Positions 50,301-60,221 of a stretch of 64,000 nucleotides of DNA are shown here, piece after piece (position 1 is the first letter of the stretch; every line of letters starts with the position of its first letter). The notes below the pieces were generated by a model that made no database searches, was not told the DNA's origin, and saw nothing but the letters and a program-made list of their open reading frames with translations. Where the stretch lies: positions 11,885,201 to 11,949,200 of the forward strand of contig OW799237.1 in the NCBI GenBank assembly GCA_941918925.1, in the 5' to 3' direction. This DNA is from Phyto melanocephala (Eukaryota; Arthropoda; Insecta; Diptera; Rhinophoridae). Position numbers and translations under genes: made by a program.

Positions 50301-53300
50301 CGTTCGATTGGTAAAAATTTAAAATCAAGGATGGCGTCGGAAATAATAAAGAAAAATGGTGGGATTATATCTATGTACATGATGGTAAAGGGTATTATCA
50401 GATTCGGCACGGCCGAATTTAGCACTCTTACTTGTTGGATTTATTTTTGGTCGAATTCGTTTTTTTTTTTCATTTTTTTTGCAATCTTTTTGTCAAATTG
50501 TCCGACCAAAAAACCAATAAATTTTAATCCGCTTTATATCAATCTTCTCGATGTTGTTTTGTGGTGGCATTAAGTGGGAAAGTGTATAAGTTTATAATGG
50601 TGTAGGTACGTGTGTGTGTATATGTGTGGAAACCCCCTTAAGCATATATGTATGCATGTATTAATGGTTACTATACATGGTAAGTACTTACATGATATAT
50701 TCCTCAACTTTAACCTCATCGATGCGTTTATGCGGACAGACAGTCAATGATGGAAAACTAGTATTCCAAACCAATTTATTACGATCCATTGATATGACCA
50801 TTGGCGAGGTTTGAAAACGTTGCCAGGTGCGACGACTAAGTGAAATAATACTAAAGATTGCCACGCAAATAAATGCAAACCACAATGTTCTAAAAATAAC
50901 GAGAAAAAACCAAAAAAAAAAAAAATAGAAAATTTTAAATGGTTTCATATAAGACAAAGTTTAACTAAAACAAAAAATATTTACAACGATATGAAGTTTG
51001 TAGTCTATATGTGAATGTCATAAAAGAAATAAATATTTTATAGATTTGTTTGTAAAACAAACCAACAAATTCCATTTGAGGCACACATACATTTCCAACT
51101 AAAACATTTACACCAATATTAAATGTAAAAAAAAAATAAGGATTAAAGTTAAATTTATTATATTGATGAAATGGGAGTACAGATTGATTTTTATTTATTT
51201 TCCTTTTTTTTATCGAAAATATTTTGTCTTATTTATTTAATTAAATATTTTTATGTATGCAATTTAATCTAGATAAAGTCATGGCAATAAATCAGCTTGA
51301 ATTTGTTATTTATTTAAGTCTTTTTTTTTAAATACTTTTACGTAAAATACTCTTTTGGAACTAACATGCAATAATTTCTGTTTTTTGTTCTAATTTTTAA
51401 TTTTATTAAAAATATAAATATTATAGCTAACCGTAAATGAAAGTAGGGAATTAAACTAAGCATATGAGTGATTTGATTTTAAAAATATAAATAAAGAAAA
51501 TAAAGAGGCTTAAATGCTGATGCAATGATATGATTAATTTGACAAGTGATAAGATACTTACTAAAGAAAATAATAAATTTAAATGCCAAGAATATTCCTT
51601 AACACATGTATGGAAAAATTTCTAAGGTAATTTTTGTCGTTTGATATTTTTGCTCAGTTTGTGACAAATTTCTTGTATAGAAAAGATATGTTAAAAAAGT
51701 TAGTTTTATGCAATTATTTAAAAAAAAAATATTTTTTTCTTACTAGATTTCTTTAAAGAATATTAGTTTGTGCCAAACTAATATTCTAAAGAAAATCAAA
51801 TCCTATGAACATAGTTTTCTACACTATTCAAAAGTATTTACCGAAATTGTATTAAAAAATCCTTTTGTTACAAACTCTAAATTTTAAACAAAAAAAGAGT
51901 AAATAATTATACATAAGTATTAACAGGGTGCCCCAAAATTACCTGGGAGGTTTTGAACTCCTTATAACTTTTTTAATATATATATTTTTTTTTTGTTGTT
52001 TTTCGAAGAAGACTTGTGGAACTTTAACTGAAACAGTATACAATTGAATTGAATCATTGCAATTCATTTCCTACAAAAATCAGTAGAAAATCATAATTTT
52101 ATTCATAATTTAGTATGAACGACGAAACCTACCTGTTATTAAATTAGTTAGATAATGGGTCAAAATACAGGATATCGATTACGGATAATCCAAGAGTAGT
52201 TCAACAGCGATATTTACACTCACCAAAGTATACTGTTTTAATAAATAGGAAATGATGGAAAAAAATTTTAAGTCCAGACGTGGAAAACCATACACTAGTA
52301 TGGTTCCAACAGAATGGAGCGAGGGACAAAATGGCTCTTTTTTTCGTGACATATTTTGCCATCGCGTTCACCAGACTTAACCGCTCCACACTATTACCTT
52401 TGTGGTCTATATTAATACACCAGGAACCATTGAGCATTTAAAAAATAACGTACGTGACGAAATCAACAACATAATAGCTGAAGTTTTGCAAAAGGTGGAA
52501 AATATTTTGGAAAAAGCAGGAAGTAGAGAATAGCCACCGCTTGCGGGATATATTTTATTATAAAAAAATTAAAAATATTTTAGGTAATAGTTTTTTTAAG
52601 TGCTGGGTCTTTCAATAATAAAATTTTTGTTTGTTTTTATTTTTATATTATTTTATGAATATTACGCTACTTCTTTGTGTAGCATCATCAGGATACGAGT
52701 ATTTGTTATCTAATTATTTTTTTGTTAGTTAAGTGTCTCGATGCTTATTTTTTTAATTAATAGTTTAATTAACAAATACTATACATCAATATACTGCATT
52801 AAAAAATATAATTTTGTCGTAAATAAAAAGTTATAATGAACTCAATCACTTTGATAAATTTTAGCATCCCTGTACAAATTTAAAATTTTATATATATTTT
52901 TTCCCTTTTAATTTTTTTACTAAATTAAAGAAAAAAATAACTCGTGTCAAACAAGGAAAAAATTTTGCGACAAACATTTTTTGGAAACCCAGTTTGATTA
53001 GAATTCTTCTATATGCAATTAGTTTGGCATAATATCATCAAAAAAATTAATTTATGACAAACTTAGGAAAGACTCTTTTTATAAATATAAATTTTTGTTA
53101 ACAACCATTTTCCAAATACTTTTTTTGTAAAAAATAAATGTAGATAAAATTTTTTAAATAAAAAAATGTAAACCAACGTTTTATTAGTTTCATTTAAAAA
53201 TATAACTTAAACAAGTGTGTTATAAAAATTTTTATTTTTTAAGAAAAAAATTTAATTTGTTCCAATTTAATGATTTATTGATAAATATATTTTTGAAAAA

Positions 53301-55524
53301 TTTATGTAGACAATTTATGTCTCAATAAAGTTTATACAAAATAAGTTAAGATTAAATTTATTTTAAAAAAACATTTTTTTTCAGATTTGTCACAAATAAT
53401 TTTTAAATAATATCGTGGGTGTGAGGGTAACTTTGCACGAGCCTTACCTACCTACCTACCTACCTATCTACCTTAAGCTAACTGTATGCAGAAGAAATCT
53501 GAACAATCTAATCTTCTGGAAAAATTTGTCTCAAAAAAATGTTGTTTATTTAATATTTGTCCTAAGTTAATCTTAGTTTATATATAGAAATACTTAAAAG
53601 GGTTTCAAAACAAATTTCAAATATGTATGTATATTATATTCATAGTCATTGACTATTTTTATGTCAATAGTTGTTTTATTTATTAAGCTAGAGATTAGTT
53701 TTGTATAAACAAAAAATAATTTTAATTTATTCCAATATTTTGCTACCACATTAAATAGCTTTATAAATAAAACAACTATTGAAGATTTTTACTTATTATT
53801 CGACTGTTTTTATTTTAAAAAATTTTAGCTACAATTTATTACAAAAAAAATATTTTTCTAAAAACCTTTCTATAAAAGGATTCTACAAAAAATATACTAT
53901 AAAATCAAAAATATTTGTAGCCAATTTACTTGTAATAGAAAATCGATTTGTGACAAATTTTACAACTATATTTAAAATAAAAAATGTTTTGGGACAAACT
54001 TTTGAATAGTTTTTGCTTTTTCCTTGATCAATTAGATTGTGATAAATTACTTTCACAGCAAATTCATTGCTCATACATCTGGAGAACTCTTTATGTCCCG
54101 GAAAAAGTTAAGCTATTTTTTTACAAAAATTTTAATTATTAGTTCTGATAATATAAAATTTTAATTACATTTTTTCTATTTAAATCAAGTCTGATAAAAT
54201 TTTTATTATATTTTTTCTATTTAAAAAAATTCTGATACAAGTTATAAAAATTTTTTCTTATAGAAAAAATTTTGGGACAAGTTTTTTTTTGACAATTTGT
54301 ATAGATTTTTGCTTTGGCAATGCTTTATTATAGAAAATTTATCTGGGACCCAATTGGAAAAATTTTTATTTCCAATGGAAAAAAATTTAAGCAATAATTT
54401 TCATTTATACTCTTTTTTTCAATAATTTCTTTTTATAATAAATATTTGTCCAATTTTTTGTAATAAAATTGAATTAAAAACATATAATTCTTTGAAAAAA
54501 TTTTTTTGGACATTTTGTATATTTTATTCCATTGTTAAATAGTATGAGGGAAGGACTATTGGTGAAAAATCCTAAAAAGTTTTTTTGGACAAATTTAGGT
54601 TTATTATTTCAACAACCTTTTTATTTACAAATTCTCCTTAAAATAAAAAAATTGTCAAAATCGATTTGGGACAAAATATTATAATTATATCAATAAAGTG
54701 AAAATTTATTGCGACTCACTTTTTATAGAAAAATATTTATGTTTAAAAAATTTATGAAGAAAAAATTTTTGGGACAAACTTTTTTACGGAAGAAAATTTT
54801 TTTATAAAAAATTAGTTTTGGGAAAAATTTTGGTAAAAAAAATTAATTAAAAAACAGCAGTTTAAAAAATATTTTTTTTAAGAAAATGTAACCCTTCTTA
54901 ATTTTAAAGGAATATTCTCCCAAATCTTCTTTGTTTTTTATATATAAAAGTTTCTTGTCTTGTTGACGTGGCGTAAATTTATTTAAAAAAAACACTCTCC
55001 TATTTATTATCTATTTTTTTATTCCCTTTCTTTTACCTTTCTATAAAAGTTAAGCCAATTTTCGCCAAATAATCAAAACCATGTATAGATGAATCCTGCA
55101 AGAATTCCACAATGAACGCTTTAATTTTTGACACTAATCCACCTTTGCGCAAAACTTGGCGTGACGCTAAATCCTCAGTTACATTTTTATTTGCAACATT
55201 CTTAATGGCAGTGTCATTGTCAAAGGTCACGACATTATTATTTTTAGATTTATTTCCTAAAAATTGTTCTCGTTGTTGTTGTTGTTGCACCCGCTTAGCT
55301 TTTTCCACATTTCCCATCCATAGAGATGGTTTTCGTATGCGTCTTACTTTTGTGAAATCGTTTGCATTGAGTTTGCTGCTTTTATGTGTATTTTTATTCG
55401 TCATTTGGGGAATATGATGAGAAGGCAATTGTTGCTTTTTTAGCTGATGTTGTTGTTGCAATTGAATTGATTTTTCGTATGGTTTAACTTGATTGACGCT
55501 GGCTTTATTGTTTGCTTTTAACAT
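47243..55524 (-). CDS. Pickpocket-type DEG/ENaC sodium-channel subunit, complete, 8 exons
   Basis: Subunit of an amiloride-sensitive-type trimeric cation channel in the plasma membrane; fly pickpocket proteins serve in taste, mechanosensation, osmosensation and tracheal liquid clearance. Exons on the minus strand are 55524-55037, 50889-50692, 48683-48162, 48101-47947, 47846-47781, 47711-47620, 47538-47433 and 47349-47243. All introns are GT..AG and the phases match, giving 577 residues plus TAA. Seen in order: a Gln-rich N-tail (1-135), FLQDSSIHGF with the HG gating motif at 148-149, TM1 (about 164-181), FPSLTVCP (208-215), the extracellular domain with RKCRF (409-413), the Cys cluster LCLAEC/VCRCAPHFY (430-451), NGRVLPICGLRGLACI (457-472), CNCLPNC (491-497), YPKMQLRRDVIFSFADVL (525-542), and TM2 with the pore motif GCS (554-556) and conserved E562. 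Length is normal for the family. An in-frame stop lies upstream of the chosen Met with no earlier ATG. Which ppk paralogue it is cannot be decided here. Confidence 0.93.
47433..47538 (-). CDS. ppk exon 7 (pre-TM2 palm)
   Basis: Codes residues 508-542 plus one base. YPKMQLRRDVIFSFADVL matches the family's conserved membrane-proximal segment (usual form F....xKRDVxFSxxDLL). The acceptor is TTGTTAG|CGTTC and the donor G|GTAAGT. Confidence 0.92.
47620..47711 (-). CDS. ppk exon 6 (CNCLPNC)
   Basis: Codes residues 477-507, containing CNCLPNCDN, the conserved 'C-x-CLPxC' that precedes the palm strand. The acceptor is TTTACAG|AGGAA and the donor TAT|GTAAGT (phase 0). Confidence 0.92.
47781..47846 (-). 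CDS. ppk exon 5 (66-bp micro-exon)
   Basis: Codes L455 (split) and RNGRVLPICGLRGLACIARLK. It continues the family pattern CxPHFY...xxPxCxxxGLxCL across the intron. The acceptor is TTTTAG|TGCGC and the donor A|GTTAGT. Confidence 0.9.
47947..48101 (-). CDS. ppk exon 4 (cysteine-rich domain)
   Basis: Codes residues 403-454. RKCRFKYE is followed by SFGLCLAEC and LKVCRCAPHFYRNK, the cysteine spacing characteristic of the DEG/ENaC thumb and palm. The acceptor is ACTAG|ATTTTCC and the donor T|GTGAGT (phase 1). A competing GT two bases earlier would break the frame into the next exon. Confidence 0.92.
48162..48683 (-). CDS. ppk exon 3 (extracellular finger/thumb region)
   Basis: Codes residues 230-402, beginning NHPDIFFTEEDVDGFKNF. 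The segment TEFGICHSVNSL (family pattern FGxCYxFNS) and the HPLDGEIY...YDVYFHSSGDIP region are typical of the DEG/ENaC extracellular domain. The acceptor is TCTCACAG|GAATC. The donor GC|GTTAGA is non-optimal but is the only one that keeps the frame into RKCRF. Confidence 0.92.
49312..50436 (-). mobile_element. Helentron-like (DINE-1-type) element in ppk intron 2
   Basis: Minus orientation. The 5' end AACAAGTAAGAGTGC..TTCGGCCGTGCCGAAT is at 50436 and the 3' stem-loop TATACCCTTGTGCACCACAGG/TGAAGGGTATA at 49312. The GACGGACAGACGGACAAG block is near 49448. Between them are CAAAATGGCGG-containing repeats spaced about 130 bp. Open frames across it are not genes. Confidence 0.8.
50692..50889 (-). 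CDS. ppk exon 2 (TM1 and FPSLTVCP)
   Basis: Codes residues 164-228. The first base completes R163 and the last two bases start M229. TM1 is TLWFAFICVAIFSIISLS, followed by the post-TM1 segment and WNTSFPSLTVCPHK, the signature at the start of the extracellular domain. The acceptor is TTTTTAG|AACATT and the donor AT|GTAAGT, which is consensus. Confidence 0.92.
50890..55036 (-). other. ppk intron 1 (4.1 kb)
   Basis: AT-rich intron holding a mariner-type transposase relic (51920-52560), a GCTAC hairpin motif (52660-52700) and a (TACC)n run (53444-53472). The remainder is poly(A/T)-rich sequence with recurrent TTTGGGACAAA-like phrases at about 54250-54850, which look like degenerate tandem sequence. 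No further exon with family similarity was seen. Confidence 0.7.
51920..52560 (+). pseudogene. Tc1/mariner-type transposase fragment in ppk intron 1
   Basis: Plus-strand frame WFQQNGARDKMALFF (family WFQQDGATAHT; second catalytic Asp replaced by Asn), then VYINTPGTIEHLKNNVRDEI and IIAEVLQKVENILEKAGSRE (family VYxNxPxTIxxLKxNIRxEI...). A possible left end is GGGTGCCCCAAAATTACCTG near 51934; no matching right end was identified. Confidence 0.7.
55037..55524 (-). CDS. ppk exon 1 (cytoplasmic N-terminus)
   Basis: Codes residues 1-162 plus two bases of R163. It starts MLKANNKASV and is rich in Gln, Asn, Lys and His, with two short poly-Gln runs (QQQHQ and QQQQQ). It ends in the conserved cytoplasmic helix FLQDSSIHGFDYLAK, where His-Gly is the gating motif of the family. 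The donor is AG|GTAAAA. A tail of about 140 residues before this motif is on the long side for the family, so an alternative upstream promoter or exon is possible. A TATAAAA-like string lies about 35 bp upstream of the Met, but it is uninformative in such AT-rich DNA. Confidence 0.88.
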
Positions 55525-56759
55525 ATCTTTTGTAATTGCTATTATGACTGAAGGTTTTTATAATGATTTATAAGCCGTAATATTAAGACACTATGATGTT
55601 CGTGGTTGTGTAGTAATAAACCTTCTTAGCTTTGATTGTTCATTATTTAAAATTAAAAATTATTTTCTGCACTTCATTAAAGAACTTTATTTTGCTTATT
55701 GTGTATATTATTATTTTTACTTTTTTTTTAGTTTTTGTTTTTTTATAATTATACACCGTACTTGTCACTAGCCACAACTCAACTGAATTATTTTTGAAAT
55801 TAGTAATTTCATTTGTAGTTTTATTTAGGTCCAATTAAAAGTGATAAAGTTATATTTTTATCATAAGTGGTTTATGAGTGTAACGTTTTTACATGTAAAG
55901 CTCTTGTACTATGCCAAACAACTTCTATTGCAATAAGTATAACACTCAAAAATAAACTATTAAAACTCCAGCTTTTGATCCTGTGAAACTAAACACTTGT
56001 AGTAGAAATTTAAACGAAATACGTAACAGGATAATTATTTTATTTGTGGAAATTGCGTATTATAGCACAATAATATTAATGTGAAAAAATATAGAAAAAC
56101 AAATCACTGATTGTTAGAGATAAGTTTTATTGTTTATTAGAAATAAGTTATATAAAGGAATGTACCCTACACCAAAATAGATAAGTGTATGGTGCGTGTT
56201 TGTATTGATATTATAACACCCATAGAAAATGGTCTCATACAAGATTCTAAATACTTTTCTGAGTGGAATAAGCAACGACCATTAGTCTGTCTATTTGTAA
56301 CTTAATTAATTATGACAATTATGAATATATTTTTGTAAAACAATCATTATTTCTCTGTGCTTCTTTTACACATATCTTATAAAGTCTGGCACAATGGTCT
56401 AATATTCGGGATTATAAGAACACTTATAAGTTACTTAAGAGAAACTTAAAATTTACCAGAAAAAATACGCTAATGTACCACTGGAAAGCATTCTTGTCAC
56501 ATTCCTTTATTTATTACTTACTGCAGATATGCTTACGATTAAAATTGTACATATGTCTGCCTTTGCGGATGCTATAATATGTGTGTGTATTAGACTGGTC
56601 GCAAAATTTGTTTTTCTTTAATTTATTTATATGCGCTGTTTAAAATATGAGGTTTGCTGTCATAAATGAGAGAAAAATATTAATATTTGATAGATAAAAA
56701 ACTATTTTTATTAAATTTAAAGATAAGAACTGGGTTATTAATTTATATTTGCATTTTTT
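55525..56759. other. ppk upstream region, no further gene recognised
   Basis: AT-rich sequence 5' of the pickpocket start codon. Any promoter would lie here. No core-promoter pair with correct spacing was found: a TATAAAA-like string at 55556-55562 and a TCAGTC at 55547-55552 (both minus) are only about 12 bp apart. Confidence 0.5.
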
Positions 56760-56763
56760 GTTA

Positions 56764-57180
56764 TTAATTCGTAAGAGCGAGTTTGGTGTGAGATGGATAT
56801 AACTGACGATAGTGCTCCACAACTTGAAGTAGGAACTGCTTATCTTCCTCATCGTAGGTCAAAGAGCGATTGAAGTCCGTTATGAGTTTAATTGCTCTCT
56901 CTGCTGCATCGTTCACGACGTGCAAATGGTGACTGAATCGTTTGCCAGCACAGTAATCGTCTCTTTGCTGCCATTCAGAGGGATCCAATTGTAAAAATGA
57001 TACATCTATAGACAGACGAGTAAAAAATTTCTTTGTCTTTGTTTGTGAAGAAACGAAATGCGAGATATCTTTTGTACTTTAACAAAAAATTTCTTTCATT
57101 GTTACAACATTTCTTTTCGAGACTTCTCCATAATTTTCGTCTTCGTCTTCTTTATCGATGTCAAGTTTGGGTACCATTTT
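56764..57180 (-). pseudogene. Broken coding fragment of unknown family
   Basis: On the minus strand two frames join across a frameshift near 57090. The first is MVPKLDIDKEDEDENYGEVS, ending at a stop. The second is SQTKKFFTRL-like sequence, then VSFLQLDPSEWQQRDDYCAG, VVNDAAERAIKLITDFNRSL, YDEEDKQFLLQVVEHYRQLY and a stop. The amphipathic, acidic and well-phased composition looks like real former coding DNA. I recall similar C-terminal tails ('VNDxAERxxKLIxDxN...KQFLLQVVxxHR') in uncharacterised arthropod proteins that seem repeat-derived, but cannot name the family. A start codon is not supported. Confidence 0.5.
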
Positions 57181-57299
57181 CTTTTTTACTTCCAAAGAGA
57201 CATTTTCATGTATTCATAAAAATTCAATAACTTCAGTTTTTTTTTTTAAATAAGTTGCAAATGTAATCTAGGAACGCTAAAGATAACAAAAGTGTCAAA

Positions 57300-57590
57300 A
57301 GGCCTATATATGTAACTTTCTGCACCCCCGGGGGGCATTTTACCTTGGCGAAGTGCCCATGCCTTGGTGTTATTGCTATTCCGGGGTTTATAAGTGTTAC
57401 CGGGACCTATAGCTGAAGCATAGGAGAATCCTAGACTTTGTATATAAAGGTGTTATGGAAACTCATGTACCGATAGAGTGCATAAGTCGAGTTTATGTTG
57501 TCTAGGGGCTAAATCTAACGCTCTTGGCTGACGAAATAGTCTTTCTAGCCCAGAAAAAACATCTGTTGTGGCTCAGGACTCAGTAAAGGA
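57300..57590. other. Island of more balanced base composition, unassigned
   Basis: Contains CTGCACCCCCGGGGGGCATT and runs of 45-50% GC, unlike the surrounding DNA. No open frame or match is recognised. Probably a piece of a transposon with different base composition. Confidence 0.4.
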
Positions 57591-57926
57591 GGGAATATCG
57601 ATTAACAGACATGTATTCACTTATATGCGAAGAGTGTTGAAAAAAGTAGCTGAAACAGTAATGGTCTATTTCAATATTCCTCCAACATATACACACTTTC
57701 AGCAGTATAGAACCATGTACGATTCAATGTTATTCGCATTTACCGGCATCTTTTGATTGCCTCCCATATTGCAATCAAAATTACCCAACTTAAATTTTAA
57801 TCTATCCACCTACACTGGATTATTGAAATTTAGGTTAGACTCAACTCTAACACTAGATTTATATTGATCTCAGAGTGCTTTCTTAAACACCAAAGCCAAA
57901 ACGCACTGCATACTAGTACATAACCT

Positions 57927-58040
57927 GGGGGCAAATTACGAAATTTAAAAATTCTTATTAGATTCTCTATACCTAAAGCATAGCGAACACGATCGTTCAA
58001 GTAAAATTTCGATCGTGATCGAATGCCGTAATTTGGTCCC
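57927..58040. mobile_element. Palindromic MITE, copy B
   Basis: The left end GGGGGCAAATTACGAAATTT and right end GGGACCAAATTACGGCATTC (reverse-complemented) are inverted. GATCGATC-like sequence lies inside, as in 3452-3572. The short open frames on it are not genes. Confidence 0.5.
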
Positions 58041-60221
58041 TGCATGAAGATTTACTGTTACTTTGACATCTTTTAAATGAACTCATAACAAAAACACCGG
58101 CATTGCTTTCTGGACTTAAAGATACTTCTGCTAATCTACTATTAAAGGAAATAAGAACAAGACAATCGAAAGTTATACGAATAATAACAAATACTTCATG
58201 GTTCATCAAAATAAAAAAATATTCATAAGGACCTTAACGTTACCACTAGTAGAGGGGAAAATAAAAAATGTTTTCAATTACTATAAATAAAAGCATAGCT
58301 TATATTTTATTATATACTGCATTGAATGCCCTACAATCACCTAAAAGCTTTATAAAAAATCCTTATGTCCTTTAACATTTTTATTTTTTTTTTTTTTTGT
58401 ATCTTTAAACAATTTTAACAACATTTTTTTCACCTCAAATCCTTCCCAAATAGCCATTCTCGTTTAAATGACCATTAAAAGGAAAACAGAAATTTTTATG
58501 AACAAACATTAAAAACCAACATACAATTTTCATTTATTTTTAATCAATCTTTATGGATTATTACACAAAGAAAAATATTCTTGTAATAAAAGGATTGTTA
58601 AATGAAACTTATGTACTTACATAGTACTGAAATGGAATGGAAAACAAGAAATTAAAATAAAAGAAAAGTCAACAAAAATGGTCAGTTGTAATTGTAACAG
58701 AAGAGGTTTTTTTTAAAAGCAGACCAATAGCAGTGTTATTAACATCGTCATTACAATCATTATTATAGTCATAATGTAGCAGTTCAAGTATTTACAATAA
58801 AGCCACTTCATTATCATTATTTAATTAACATAAAAATGAGCACATATGCATGCACTTGCATGCACACATATGTATGTACATGCACTCACACAATATTGGC
58901 GAAAAGCTTAAAGCGGGCAAAAAAAGAGCAGGACAAAGGAAGCTTAAATAAACTTTAATGTCTGGAAGAGGAAATCAAGAGGGAAATTAAGTAAAACAAA
59001 TAAAAATTGCAGTTTCAAAAGATTATAAGAAGTAAGCGAGATGCCTATATGTATGTATTTAAACGCCTATACATACGCAATGATACACGAACCCGGTGGT
59101 GAATTTAAGGGACAATGACATTTTCATCAATGAATCATTGCCACAGAATCAGTATCAAGTCGAAATTTTATGAGTCCATAACAGTATATAAAAATGCGAC
59201 AATAAATCGTGATAATATTGTCTGCTTGGACTCATTATTACGCGGACACTTTCGAGAAAAAATCAACTTTAGTAATGTTCAAAGCACGTTTGGACACCAA
59301 TAAATAATATTATTATTAAATTGAGGTACAAAATTGAATTATTATTATTAAGTGGAAAATCTATGGTAACACTTAAAATAGGCTTTTGGCCGAAAACAAA
59401 TTTAATAAAAGAAAATTAAATCTTTAAACCTAAATACAAAATTTAAACTTCACTTGCTATTCAGCCTTTATGCTGATCACTACCTAAAAAAAAAATAAAG
59501 TTGAAGTTTTACTACTCAAATCATACCAACACTACTGTCTAATAAGTGTCGAATATTCTGCTAATAAGGTAAGCATCTCATATCTTGCCATTAGTAGTAA
59601 AAAAAATTCTCACTTCTTTCATTCCCATAAACTTATAATTATAATCATTCTAATTGAGTGATTATAATTATATCTCCTTTATAGCCTGGCTAATAAATCA
59701 CTCCCATTTTATTTGCCAAACTAACACGGAGAATTAAAATACTGACTGAAAGTATTTCAATAATTTTTTAATGTTTCGACATTTACTTCAAAAATTCAAA
59801 TATGACGCCAAAAAAAATCAGCATTTGTTTTTGATGACTTTACATTGTCAGCGTTTGCTACGATGTATCATGATGACGTTCACCACTGGCAGAGTAATGC
59901 TTTAAACACATAGAGAGCTGCAGGCTACCGACTACAAGATGGAAAATACATACATATTTCTTTCTTTTTAATGAATTCAAAATTCTAAAACTTTGTGTTA
60001 TTTTTTTTAATAAAAATAAAATAATTTTTAAGTTTGCAATTATTTCTTTAATATATTGGCAGCACTGGATCTGTTTAATGTCTCCCACAAAAAAAAAAAC
60101 AAATTTAGTTTTCTATAGAGACAATTGTGATTGTGTAGCCATATAGCTTTGATGGCGTTAAAATATTCGTTTTCATATAAACATGTGCATTTTAATTTTG
60201 ACAAATTGTAGTGCCTTACAA
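58041..60221. other. No gene recognised
   Basis: AT-rich. The block at 59080-59300 has a 62-codon open frame and more balanced composition but no recognisable motif. Confidence 0.5.

Noticed and set aside
55112..55417. 101-codon plus-strand open frame
   Set aside because: Antisense to pickpocket exon 1; its poly-Cys run is the complement of the poly-Gln tract.
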